From Bacteroidota bacterium (GTDB taxonomy: Bacteria; Bacteroidota; Bacteroidia; 2-12-FULL-35-15): a DNA stretch of 15,716 nucleotides. A model generated the notes under the pieces. That model was not told where the DNA came from, made no database searches, and was given only the letters and a program-made list of their open reading frames with translations. The translations under genes and the position numbers were made by a program. Location of the stretch: positions 1-15,716 of the forward strand of contig JAPLDC010000437.1 of NCBI GenBank assembly GCA_026391935.1. The letters are read 5' to 3'. Positions within the stretch are counted from its first letter, which is position 1; every line of letters begins with the position of its first letter. Positions 1-7,718 of the stretch are shown here, one piece after another.

Positions 1-2217
1 GCTCTTGTTAAAGGAAAAACTCCTGTTCTTGCAAAAGATACTGCTAAAAAAGCTGCCTCTACTTCATTGGCTGATCAGCTTGGAAATGCTAAGAAAGACT
101 CTGCTGCAGTCACTGCAACAACCGCTGCTGATTCAGCAAAAAAATTAAGAATGGAGAATCCATTATTCTCTTTAATGAATCCTTCTTATAAATACAATGA
201 AAAAAATGAGATCCAGGGTTTAGGGGAAGGTCCTGTTGTAGGATACGCTTTAATTACTGATACTGCTAAAATTGGCGAGTATTTACGCATGCCAAAGATC
301 AGAACATTGTTTAAGCCATATACACGTTTCTTCTGGACGTTCAAAACATCTGATAAGGCTGAAAAAGTATTAATGTTATTGGCGATGGATGGTTCCATTA
401 CCAGAGGTGCTGCTCCGTTATCCGGTGATATCATTACCGATGCACGTGTTGTATTTGATCAATCAAGCGGCGGTTCTCCTAATATTTCGATGACAATGAA
501 TACCGATGCAGCAAATATTTGGAAAAAATTAACGCGTGATAATGTCGGGAAATGTGTGGCTATCGTCTTAGATAATAGCGTTTATTCATATCCGGTTATC
601 AATGGAGAAATTGCTGGTGGTTCTACTTCCATTACGGGACATTTTACAATGGCGGAAGCAACCGATTTAGTTACGATCCTGAAAGCCGGTAAATTACCTG
701 CTCCTGCTCGTATTGTTGCGGAAGAAACTGTTGGTCCTGTATTAGGTGCTGAAGCAATTTCAAAAGGTTTTTTCTCTACTATTATAGCATTACTATTAGT
801 ATTTGTATTTATGGTCTTATATTATAGCAAAGCTGGTTTAGTAGCTGATTTTGCCATGATCATCAACAACTTCTTTGTAATTGGAATTCTTGCCTCTTTT
901 GGTGCAGTATTAACATTGCCAGGAATTGCCGGTATCGTTTTAACGATCGCCATGTCAGTGGATGCCAACATTTTGATCTTCGAGCGTGTGCGTGAAGAGT
1001 TGAATATGGGCAAGGCGGTTGCTGTTTCTATTAAAGAAGGTTATAGAAATGCGATGTCCTCCGTGATCGATTCACATATTACAGGTTTATTATTAGGTAT
1101 TATCTTATATGTATTCGGTACAGGACCAATTCAAGGCTTTGCTACTACGTTGATCATTGGTATTGTTTCTTCTTTATTCTGTGCGATATTTATTACCCGT
1201 TTGGTGTTTGACCGCTGGTTAGGAAAAAATAAAGAAATTACATTTGGTAATAAATATACCGCTCACGCATTTAAAAATATCAATATCAACTTCGTAGGAA
1301 AAAGAAAATGGTATTATGTATTTTCTTCCTTAGTAATTGCTGCAGGTGTTTTCTCATACGTTCATAAAGGTGGCTTTAGTTTAGGTGTAGATTTTAAAGG
1401 TGGACGTTCTTATGTGGTTCGTTTTGATAATCCAAAAACAACGGAGGATATCCGTAAAGCATTAACAGTAAGTTTTGGTGATGCTCCTGAAGTAAAAACA
1501 TATGGTGAAGGAGGCTCACAGGTTCGTATCACAACTACTTATTTAATTGAAGACGCATCAGAAAATGCGGAAGGTGCAGTGGAAGCGAAGTTGAATGAAG
1601 GATTGTCTACCTTGAAAGAAAAATATCAAGTGATGAGCTCTCAGAAAGTGGGAGAAACTGTTTCGCGTGATATTAAAACAAAAGCTATCTGGGCAGTATT
1701 ATTGTCCTGTTTAGTGATGTTTATCTTCATCTTTATCCGATTCAAAAAATGGCAGTATGGTTTGGGTGCCGTAGTGGCCTTGTTCCATGATGTGTTCATC
1801 GTATTGTCGGTATACTCAATATTTGACGGTGTCTTGCCTTTCTCATTAGAGATCACTCAGGATTTTATCGCCGCAATTTTAACGGTAATGAGTTATTCGA
1901 TGGTGGATTCAGTAGTTGTGTTTGACCGTATTCGTGAATACTTGACAGAACGTAATAAAGCGGATCTTGATAAGAACGAACGCGTGAAAGTAATCAACTA
2001 TGCATTGAACAGTACATTAAGTCGTACAATCAATACTGCCTTGACGATTTTCTTTGTAATGATGGCGATCTTTATTTTCGGTGGAGAAACGATCAAGGGC
2101 TTTGCATTCGCATTGTTGATCGGTATCGCGATCGGAACCTATTCTTCGATCTGTATTGCTACTCCAATTGTAATTGATCTTGAAAGAGAAAAGCCTGACG
2201 CTGCAAAAAAAGATTAA
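1..2217 (+). CDS. secDF: SecDF fusion protein-export membrane subunit (5' end missing)
   Basis: SecDF assists the SecYEG translocase by pulling substrates out on the periplasmic side using the proton motive force. The reading frame is open from base 1 with no stop, so this is the C-terminal 738 residues of a longer protein; from memory, Bacteroidota fusions are near 1000 residues. Window codons 1-50 are a Lys/Ala/Thr/Asp-rich low-complexity stretch within the first periplasmic region. Then come the rest of the SecD periplasmic domain, five hydrophobic segments from about codon 257, and the SecD signature VDANILIFERV at about codon 320. The SecF half starts near codon 430, has GVDFKGG at codons 462-468, and repeats the membrane motif as MVDSVVVFDRI near codon 634. 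The duplicated motif shows that SecD and SecF are fused. The TTG at base 67 is not the true start. A terminator follows. Confidence 0.96.
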   Translation, partial: ALVKGKTPVLAKDTAKKAASTSLADQLGNAKKDSAAVTATTAADSAKKLRMENPLFSLMNPSYKYNEKNEIQGLGEGPVVGYALITDTAKIGEYLRMPKIRTLFKPYTRFFWTFKTSDKAEKVLMLLAMDGSITRGAAPLSGDIITDARVVFDQSSGGSPNISMTMNTDAANIWKKLTRDNVGKCVAIVLDNSVYSYPVINGEIAGGSTSITGHFTMAEATDLVTILKAGKLPAPARIVAEETVGPVLGAEAISKGFFSTIIALLLVFVFMVLYYSKAGLVADFAMIINNFFVIGILASFGAVLTLPGIAGIVLTIAMSVDANILIFERVREELNMGKAVAVSIKEGYRNAMSSVIDSHITGLLLGIILYVFGTGPIQGFATTLIIGIVSSLFCAIFITRLVFDRWLGKNKEITFGNKYTAHAFKNININFVGKRKWYYVFSSLVIAAGVFSYVHKGGFSLGVDFKGGRSYVVRFDNPKTTEDIRKALTVSFGDAPEVKTYGEGGSQVRITTTYLIEDASENAEGAVEAKLNEGLSTLKEKYQVMSSQKVGETVSRDIKTKAIWAVLLSCLVMFIFIFIRFKKWQYGLGAVVALFHDVFIVLSVYSIFDGVLPFSLEITQDFIAAILTVMSYSMVDSVVVFDRIREYLTERNKADLDKNERVKVINYALNSTLSRTINTALTIFFVMMAIFIFGGETIKGFAFALLIGIAIGTYSSICIATPIVIDLEREKPDAAKKD

Positions 2218-2232
2218 TTGTTAAATAATATT

Positions 2233-2268
2233 AAAAAAAACCGCTGAAGAAATTTGGCGGTTTTTTTT
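2233..2268 (+). terminator. Rho-independent terminator after secDF
   Basis: Arms 2233-2244 (eight A then CCGC) and 2257-2268 (GCGG then eight T) are perfectly complementary around a 12-nt loop. The GC core is only 4 bp, but the A/T tracts extend it to 12 bp and supply the U tail. The A tract on the other side could make it work on both strands. It lies 15 nt after the secDF stop. Confidence 0.8.
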
Positions 2269-2394
2269 ATTCCCCAACAATAACGTGTTGGTAAAGCTAT
2301 TAATCAAGATGTTTTCAATGAATCCAATTCTTGTAATCTTTTTTTTCGAGAGAGGAGTGTCTTTTGTTGAAGTGTCATGAAACAAATAATTATG

Positions 2395-2402
2395 TAACTT
2401 TG
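2395..2402 (+). promoter_or_regulatory. Probable -7 box of the tatA promoter
   Basis: TAACTTTG matches the Bacteroidota primary sigma factor -7 consensus TAnnTTTG exactly and lies 60 nt before the tatA ATG. No good -33 element is at the usual spacing; the nearest TTG, at 2367, leaves about 25 nt, which is long. The assignment therefore rests on the -7 box and its position between a terminator and a gene. Confidence 0.42.
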
Positions 2403-2462
2403 TAACATAAATATTTTCGCTGTTGGTCTTTCAGCCTGCAACTAAATAAGTAACAAAAATTC

Positions 2463-2792
2463 ATGCTCAATTCAATTTTTTTATTTTTAAATCTTGGTGG
2501 TGGTGAAATTTTCATTGTTGTCCTTGTAGTCATCATGTTTTTCGGCTCCGATAAATTACCAGGAATAGCGAAGGGCCTTGGAAAAGGGTTAAGGGAATTG
2601 AATGATGCGAAAGCTCAAATTGAAAATGAGATTTCTAAAAGCACGCAAGGCTTCCGGGATGAATTAGAAAAACATACTTCAGAAATTCAATCAGAAATTA
2701 CCAAAGCTGGCGAAGGGATGAAGCGGCAAATAGAAGATGCAGCAAAAACTGTTGAGGTGGAAGGAAAAGCTTTAGAGGATACCACAAAATAA
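2463..2792 (+). CDS. tatA: Sec-independent translocase subunit TatA/TatE family
   Basis: This is a 109-residue single-span protein of the twin-arginine translocation system, which exports folded proteins across the inner membrane; TatA oligomers form the translocation element with TatC. The N-terminal membrane helix covers about residues 10-27, with the polar Glu15 just after a glycine run, as is usual in TatA. The Phe-Gly hinge (F27-G28) and SDKLPG follow, then an amphipathic helix with GLGKGLREL. The remaining 60 or so residues are charged and helical, rich in Glu/Lys/Gln, and probably coiled or disordered. The ATG at 2463 puts the membrane helix at the N terminus. tatC is not in this window, so tatA stands alone between two terminators. 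TatA and TatB cannot be told apart with full certainty by eye, but the FG hinge, the length and the absence of a proline-rich tail favour TatA. Confidence 0.93.
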   Translation: MLNSIFLFLNLGGGEIFIVVLVVIMFFGSDKLPGIAKGLGKGLRELNDAKAQIENEISKSTQGFRDELEKHTSEIQSEITKAGEGMKRQIEDAAKTVEVEGKALEDTTK

Positions 2793-2823
2793 TATCAAGT
2801 ATCCTAGTATCAGGAATTAAAAT

Positions 2824-2858
2824 AAAACGTCTTCGCAAAATTGCGGAGACGTTTTTTT
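2824..2858 (+). terminator. Strong rho-independent terminator after tatA
   Basis: Arms 2824-2838 and 2841-2855 pair over 15 positions, with one T/G wobble and a core of CGTCT/AGACG plus GCAA/TTGC. A run of seven T ends at 2858. It starts 31 nt after the tatA stop. Confidence 0.9.
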
Positions 2859-3011
2859 ATTTTAGTCGTGGAAAAATACTTTTTTTCATTGAGGAAATTC
2901 GCCATTATATAAGGGGGCGATTTTTTGTTCAATTTCCATTTATTTAAATTCTTTCCCAAAACGCTTATTTATACTTCTTTTTTGAAATTTAATTCATAAT
3001 TCACAATTTTT

Positions 3012-3059
3012 TAGGGGGTGTTAATAAAAAATAATCATAATATTTGACTTCACCCCCTA
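3012..3059. repeat. Perfect 9-bp inverted repeat around the glnN -33 element
   Basis: TAGGGGGTG at 3012-3020 is exactly reverse-complemented by CACCCCCTA at 3051-3059, with a 30-nt AT-rich spacer. Arm centres are 39 bp apart. The right arm lies inside the -33/-7 spacer of the glnN promoter and the left arm lies upstream of the -33 box, which suits an operator pair. The G-run also resembles the palindromic repeat family found near pyrF, so it may instead be a repeat remnant. Function is inferred only from position. Confidence 0.6.
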
Positions 3060-3075
3060 CTTTTTTCTACTTTTG
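3043..3075 (+). promoter_or_regulatory. Probable glnN promoter (-33 TTTG, -7 TACTTTTG)
   Basis: TTTG at 3043-3046 and TACTTTTG at 3068-3075 match the Bacteroidota promoter consensus TTTG / TAnnTTTG with a 21-nt spacer. Transcription would start near 3082, leaving an untranslated leader of about 65 nt before the ATG at 3147. The spacer contains one arm of the inverted repeat. Confidence 0.62.
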
Positions 3076-3146
3076 TCTCGAAAAATTGATTTTCTGAACA
3101 AAAACGTATAAATTCTTAATTATAAATCCTTAAATCCTCAATCAAA

Positions 3147-5336
3147 ATGGCCTTTCACAGATTTAAAGCATTAGAAACAGTACTTTCAAGAGTACCTCTT
3201 GACGTTCACATGCCAAACAACAAAGTATCAGAATTTTTTGGTGAAAATGTTTTCGGCATTGATGCCATGAGAGAATATCTTTCGGAAGAAGGATTTAATA
3301 GCGTTATGGCAGCAATGGAACAAGGAACCCAAATTGATAGAAAGATGGCTGACCAAGTCGCAGCATCTATGAAATCATGGGCAAATATTAAAGGTGCGAC
3401 ACATTATACACATTGGTTTCAACCTTTGACCGGTACAACTGCGGAAAAACATGATGCTTTTTTTGAACCTACAGAAGGAGGAAGAGCAATTGAGCGTTTC
3501 GGAGGCGGACAATTAGTTCAGCAAGAGCCCGATGCATCTTCATTCCCGAATGGTGGAATCCGTAATACTTTTGAGGCGCGCGGTTATACTGCTTGGGACC
3601 CTACTTCTCCCGCTTTCGTTATTGGAAAAACATTATGTATTCCAACCATCTTTGTTTCCTATACTGGTGAGGCATTGGATTTTAAAACGCCTTTATTAAA
3701 AGCATTATCTGCTATCGATAAAGCAGCAGTTGATGTTTGCCAGTATTTCGATAAAAATGTAACCAAAGTAAATGCGACATTAGGCTGGGAACAAGAATAT
3801 TTTTTAGTGGATGATGCTTTATTTAATGCACGCCCCGATCTTGCTATGACAGGTCGTGCTTTATTCGGACATATCCCTGCAAAAGGACAACAGCTGGATG
3901 ATCATTATTTTGGTTCTATTCCGGATCGCGCTACTGCTTTTATGCGTGATTTTGAGATTGAATCTTTGAAATTAGGTATTCCGATCAAGACACGCCACAA
4001 CGAAGTTGCACCCAACCAATTTGAGTGTGCTCCTGTTTTTGAAGAGTGTAATTTGGCCGTTGACCACAATCAATTGTTAATGGATGTGATGGAGAAAGTT
4101 GCCCGCAGACACAATTTTAGAGTACTGTTGCACGAGAAGCCTTACGCCGGCGTGAATGGCAGCGGTAAACACAATAACTGGAGTTTGAGCACCAATACAG
4201 GGAAAAATTTGTTGAGTCCGGGTAAAACACCGAAAACGAATTTGCAATTCTTGACTTTCTTTATCAATACAGTTAAAGCAGTTCACGATAATGCCGATCT
4301 GTTGCGCGCATGCATCGCAACAGCGAATAACGATCATCGTTTGGGAGCAAATGAAGCGCCTCCTGCAATTGTTTCTGTTTTCCTTGGAACACAACTTTCC
4401 AATGTATTGGATGAGTTGGAAACAAAAGTAAAATCAGGAAAGATGAGTCCGGATGAAAAGACAGCTCTGAAGTTAGGTATCGGTAAGATACCTGATATAT
4501 TATTGGATAATACTGATAGAAATAGAACCTCTCCATTCGCTTTTACAGGAAATAAATTTGAATTCCGTGCTGTAGGATCTTCTCAGAATTGTGCCGGTCC
4601 GATGACAGTATTAAATGCGATTATGGCTGATCAATTAGTGAAATTCAAAAAAGATGTGGATGCATTGATCGCAAAAGGAGTTGAGAAAGATGAAGCAATA
4701 TTCCAGGTTTTGAGACAATGTATTGTTGAATCGAAAAAAATTCGTTTCGAAGGAAATGGTTATGGTGAGGAATGGGTGAAAGAGGCAGAAAAGAGAGGAC
4801 TTTCAAACATTAAGACAACACCATTGGCATTGGGGGCTTTTGTTTCCAAACAAACCATGGGACTTTTTGAAAGAAATAATATTATGAGTGAGCGCGAGCA
4901 GCATGCTCGTTACGATATTTATCTTGAAACCTATACAAAAAAGATTCAGATAGAATCACGTGTAATGGCTGATCTTGCTTTTAATCATATCATTCCTACT
5001 GCAATTAAATATCAAAGTTTGCTGATAGAAAATGTTAGAGGCTTGAAGGATATTATGAATGCTGCTGATTTTAAGAAAAGTGCACAAATTCAAATGGAAA
5101 TGATTGTTGAGATTTCAGAACATATCAATACCATCAAAACAAAGGTAGATGAGATGACTGAAGCCCGCAAAAAAGCAAATGCAATTAATGACGTAAAAAA
5201 GCAAGCAATTGAATATTGTGAAAAGGTGAAATCATATTTCGAAGTGATTCGTTATCATGTAGATAAGCTAGAAATATTAGTAGATGACGAAAGCTGGCCA
5301 TTGCCAAAATATCGCGAATTATTGTTCACGAAATAA
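3147..5336 (+). CDS. glnN: Type III glutamine synthetase
   Basis: This 729-residue enzyme makes glutamine from glutamate, ammonia and ATP and is the main route of ammonium assimilation in many Bacteroidota. The length matches the GSIII family, which is much longer than the roughly 470 residues of GSI. Active-site motifs visible are GWEQEYFL (metal-binding Glu215 and Glu217), the RHNEVAPNQFE region at residues 283-293, NGSGKHNN at 337-344 with His342, and NRTSPFAF at 459-466 followed by KFEFRA at 470-475. The C-terminal 200 or so residues are helical and charged, the extra region typical of GSIII dodecamers. The ATG at 3147 begins MAFHRFKALE, typical of the family by recall. It appears to be a single-gene unit with its own promoter, and the inverted repeat there suggests regulation. 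No PII or transporter gene is adjacent. Confidence 0.97.
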   Translation: MAFHRFKALETVLSRVPLDVHMPNNKVSEFFGENVFGIDAMREYLSEEGFNSVMAAMEQGTQIDRKMADQVAASMKSWANIKGATHYTHWFQPLTGTTAEKHDAFFEPTEGGRAIERFGGGQLVQQEPDASSFPNGGIRNTFEARGYTAWDPTSPAFVIGKTLCIPTIFVSYTGEALDFKTPLLKALSAIDKAAVDVCQYFDKNVTKVNATLGWEQEYFLVDDALFNARPDLAMTGRALFGHIPAKGQQLDDHYFGSIPDRATAFMRDFEIESLKLGIPIKTRHNEVAPNQFECAPVFEECNLAVDHNQLLMDVMEKVARRHNFRVLLHEKPYAGVNGSGKHNNWSLSTNTGKNLLSPGKTPKTNLQFLTFFINTVKAVHDNADLLRACIATANNDHRLGANEAPPAIVSVFLGTQLSNVLDELETKVKSGKMSPDEKTALKLGIGKIPDILLDNTDRNRTSPFAFTGNKFEFRAVGSSQNCAGPMTVLNAIMADQLVKFKKDVDALIAKGVEKDEAIFQVLRQCIVESKKIRFEGNGYGEEWVKEAEKRGLSNIKTTPLALGAFVSKQTMGLFERNNIMSEREQHARYDIYLETYTKKIQIESRVMADLAFNHIIPTAIKYQSLLIENVRGLKDIMNAADFKKSAQIQMEMIVEISEHINTIKTKVDEMTEARKKANAINDVKKQAIEYCEKVKSYFEVIRYHVDKLEILVDDESWPLPKYRELLFTK

Positions 5337-5349
5337 CATAAAAAAAGGT

Positions 5350-5389
5350 TAGATATCCTTGTTAAAAGCAATTTTGGCGAGGATATCTA
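5350..5389 (+). terminator. Hairpin after glnN, possible terminator or processing site
   Basis: TAGATATCCT at 5350-5359 and AGGATATCTA at 5380-5389 are perfect 10-bp arms around a 20-nt loop, with flanking AAAG/CTTT adding further possible pairs beyond a short bulge. It starts 13 nt after the glnN stop. No T run follows directly, only CTTTAAAGG, so ordinary rho-independent termination would be weak. Confidence 0.5.
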
Positions 5390-5496
5390 GCTTTAAAGGG
5401 GGGATTATAAAATAAAATAGACATAAAAAGAATTTTTTTGTTCCAAATATTTATTTATTTTAGCACCCACTAATACGTAAAACCCAAAAATCGATT

Positions 5497-7608
5497 ATGA
5501 AGATAATTACAAAATTAACTGCAATTTTAGCTCTTACTCTCTTATTTTCAGCTTCCGCTTTTGCTCAGAAAAATTTTATGGCTGATGCAAAAAAAGCATT
5601 TGAAAGTCAGGAATACTTCAACTCCATCGAGCTATACAAAAAAGCATATACAAAGGCGAAAAAGAAGGAAGACAAGGCTTTTATCGTATTCAGAACAGCA
5701 GAGTGTTACCGTTTGATCGGCGACAATAAACAAGCAGAAGCTTGGTATCTTAAAGCTATCAAAGCAAATTATACTGATCCGAAAGCAAAATTGTATTTGG
5801 CAGATGCTAAAAAAGCATTGGAAAAATATAACGAAGCATTGATCGAGTATAACAACTATAAAAAAGAAGTTCCTTCTGATCCTCGTGGTGAAGATGGAGC
5901 AAAATCATGTGAGTTGGCTCAAAAATGGAAAGATGCCCCAACTCGTTATAAAGTAGATAATATTGCTTTATTGAATACAAAGGATCCTGATTTTGCACCT
6001 TCGTATGCAGATAAAAAATATAATAAGATTTATTTCACATCGATGCGTCCGGGAGTTATTGGATCTGCAATTGATGGCACAAATGGTGAAAACTATAGTG
6101 ACATTTTTGAAGCAATGATGGATAAGAACGGGAAATGGAATACTCCAACATCTCTTCCTGAGCCAGTGAATACAAAAGATAATGAAGGTTTAAGTAGTGT
6201 TACGAAAAAAGGTGATGTGATTTACTTTACTCGTTGTATTGTTGACAAGAAAAATGTTACTTACAATCAAATTTGGTCAGCTTCTAAAAAGAGTGCTGGT
6301 TGGGGAGATCCTGTTAAAATGGCATTTTGTATCGATACAATAAAATATGCTACTCCTTGTATCTCTGCGGATGGAATGACATTATTCTTCTCTTCTAATA
6401 TGCCTGGTGGACAAGGTGAAAATGATATCTGGATGGTGAAATATGAGAAGAAAGGTGCTAAATGGGGGAATCCTATTAACCTTGGTACAGCTATCAATAC
6501 TCCTGGTAACGATGTTTATCCGTTCATCCACGAAGATGGTACTTTATATTTCTCTTCAACAGGTCACTTAGGAATGGGTGGTTTGGATATCTTCAAAGCG
6601 GAGAAAAAAGGTGAAGACCAATGGGGTAACGTTACAAATATGAAATACCCGATCAACTCAGCTGGTGATGATTTCGGTATTATTTTCGAAGGTAAAAAAG
6701 AAAGAGGTTATCTTTCTTCGAACCGTGAAGGAACAAAAGGTGCTGATGATATCTGGTCATTCGTTCTTCCTCCATTGTTGTTTACTATTGAAGGTGTTGT
6801 TTCAGATTGTTTATACAAAGAAGTAATTCCTGGTGTGACAGTAAAATTAGTAGGTTCTGACGGATCTTCTGTTGAAACAAAAACAGATGCTGCAGGTTAC
6901 TACAAATTTGCTGAAAATGGAACTGCTCGTTATGTGATCCCAAATACTTCTTATGTAATTACTACGCAGGTTGGACCTGATGTTAAAACGACACAAGCTG
7001 CATTAGGGTTTTTGAACGGTTCTGATAAAGTGAAAGAAACTACTGTTGGTGTTGAAGAAGCGAAGATCTTCAAACATGATTTTTGTTTAGCTCCTATCAA
7101 AAAAGAAATGCGTTTCCCTGATGTATTATACGATTTAGGTAAAGCCGATTTGAGACCTGAATCTCAGGATTCATTGAATTTCCTTTATCAGACGTTGATC
7201 GATAACCCGAACATCACTATTGAATTAAGTTCTCATACGGATTATAGAGGTAGCGATCCTGCAAATCAGAAATTATCTGAAGCACGTGCTAAGTCTTGTG
7301 TTGACTATCTTGTTTCAAAAGGAATTCCTGCTGCTCGTATGACCCCAAAAGGTTATGGAGAGAAAAGTCCTTTAGAAGTTGATATTGAACCAGACGGAAA
7401 AGTTGATTATACATTATCTGAAGCATATATCAATAAAACAACGAAAGGGCAACCGAAAGAAGTATTCGAGGCATTGATGCAGAAGAACAGACGTACTGTA
7501 TTTAAAGTGTTACGTAAGGACTTTGTTGATCCTAATGCACCTAAAGATGTTCCTGTAATTGCTCCTGTTGTTCCTAAAACAGAAGGCGAAGACGAAGAAG
7601 AAAAATAA
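5497..7608 (+). CDS. PorE-like TPR / PD40 propeller / OmpA-domain protein
   Basis: This 703-residue protein starts with a Sec signal peptide, residues 1-23, with predicted cleavage AFA|Q and no lipobox cysteine. Residues 28-135 look like TPR helices. Five PD40 (WD40-like) propeller blades follow, about residues 160-425, seen as repeated YFTS/FFSS/YFSS/YLSS strands with GENDIW, GGLDIF and GADDIW turns. A carboxypeptidase-regulatory-like beta sandwich starts near residue 429 (FTIEGVVSD). The OmpA peptidoglycan-binding domain covers about 535-680; D582 and R597 have the spacing of the diaminopimelate-binding pair known in OmpA. It ends in an acidic tail. This domain order is that of PorE of the type IX secretion system, which anchors the machinery to peptidoglycan. 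Bacteroidota carry several paralogues of this design, so orthology to PorE is not proven. It is bounded by a hairpin before and a strong terminator after. Confidence 0.85.
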   Translation: MKIITKLTAILALTLLFSASAFAQKNFMADAKKAFESQEYFNSIELYKKAYTKAKKKEDKAFIVFRTAECYRLIGDNKQAEAWYLKAIKANYTDPKAKLYLADAKKALEKYNEALIEYNNYKKEVPSDPRGEDGAKSCELAQKWKDAPTRYKVDNIALLNTKDPDFAPSYADKKYNKIYFTSMRPGVIGSAIDGTNGENYSDIFEAMMDKNGKWNTPTSLPEPVNTKDNEGLSSVTKKGDVIYFTRCIVDKKNVTYNQIWSASKKSAGWGDPVKMAFCIDTIKYATPCISADGMTLFFSSNMPGGQGENDIWMVKYEKKGAKWGNPINLGTAINTPGNDVYPFIHEDGTLYFSSTGHLGMGGLDIFKAEKKGEDQWGNVTNMKYPINSAGDDFGIIFEGKKERGYLSSNREGTKGADDIWSFVLPPLLFTIEGVVSDCLYKEVIPGVTVKLVGSDGSSVETKTDAAGYYKFAENGTARYVIPNTSYVITTQVGPDVKTTQAALGFLNGSDKVKETTVGVEEAKIFKHDFCLAPIKKEMRFPDVLYDLGKADLRPESQDSLNFLYQTLIDNPNITIELSSHTDYRGSDPANQKLSEARAKSCVDYLVSKGIPAARMTPKGYGEKSPLEVDIEPDGKVDYTLSEAYINKTTKGQPKEVFEALMQKNRRTVFKVLRKDFVDPNAPKDVPVIAPVVPKTEGEDEEEK

Positions 7609-7630
7609 ATTCTTATTATAGAATAAATAA

Positions 7631-7660
7631 AAAACATCCCGTACTTTTACGGGATGTTTT
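7631..7660 (+). terminator. Strong rho-independent terminator after the PorE-like gene
   Basis: AAAACATCCCGTA at 7631-7643 and TACGGGATGTTTT at 7648-7660 are perfect 13-bp arms around a CTTT loop. It lies 22 nt after the stop and is A/T-flanked on both sides, so it could act in both directions. Confidence 0.92.
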
Positions 7661-7661
7661 T

Positions 7662-7695
7662 ATTTAAAATGGCCCCGCCATTTAAAATGGCCCCG
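7662..7695. repeat. Tandem 18-bp repeat (two copies) between terminator and purM
   Basis: ATTTAAAATGGCCCCG occurs at 7662-7677 and again at 7680-7695, an 18-bp period. Across the junction, GCCATTT (7677-7683) and AAATGGC (7685-7691) form a 7-bp dyad around one A. The GC-rich cores contrast with the AT-rich surroundings. The pair fills most of the 58 nt between the terminator and the purM start, so it lies where a purM promoter or leader would have to be. Confidence 0.75.
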
Positions 7696-7704
7696 ACCTT
7701 ATAG
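7669..7704 (+). CDS. Possible 11-codon leader ORF ahead of purM
   Basis: ATG at 7669 opens a short frame encoding MAPPFKMAPTL with a stop at 7702-7704, 14 nt before the purM start. The 18-bp repeat is six codons, so the peptide is itself a near duplication (MAPPFK/MAPTL). Translation is unproven; such a short frame can easily arise by chance, and no ribosome binding site is visible. Confidence 0.18.
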   Translation: MAPPFKMAPTL

Positions 7705-7718
7705 TAGGGAAAACAAAA

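Larger units (their letters stand above)
2793..3146. other. 354-bp gene-free regulatory region between tatA and glnN
   Basis: No supportable coding sequence is seen here. In order it holds: the tatA terminator (2824-2858); a weak second hairpin, TCGCC at 2899-2903 with GGCGA at 2916-2920, followed by six T, which may be an eroded terminator; an AT-rich leader-like pair of heptamers, TTCATAA and TTCACAA, at 2993-3006; the inverted repeat at 3012-3059; the glnN promoter (3043-3075); and an AT-rich leader up to the ATG. Confidence 0.7.

Noticed and set aside
67..69. TTG as the start of the first gene
   Set aside because: The frame is open from base 1 with continuous SecD-like sequence, and SecDF proteins are much longer, so the true start is outside the window.
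2274..2291. Small dyad CCAACA/TGTTGG after the secDF terminator
   Set aside because: Arms of 6 bp with a 6-nt spacer, not overlapping a promoter element; too short to call an operator without conservation data.
3012..3066. The 9-bp inverted repeat plus T run as a terminator
   Set aside because: The loop would be 30 nt and the gene upstream already has a strong terminator; overlap with a good promoter makes a regulatory or repeat origin more likely.
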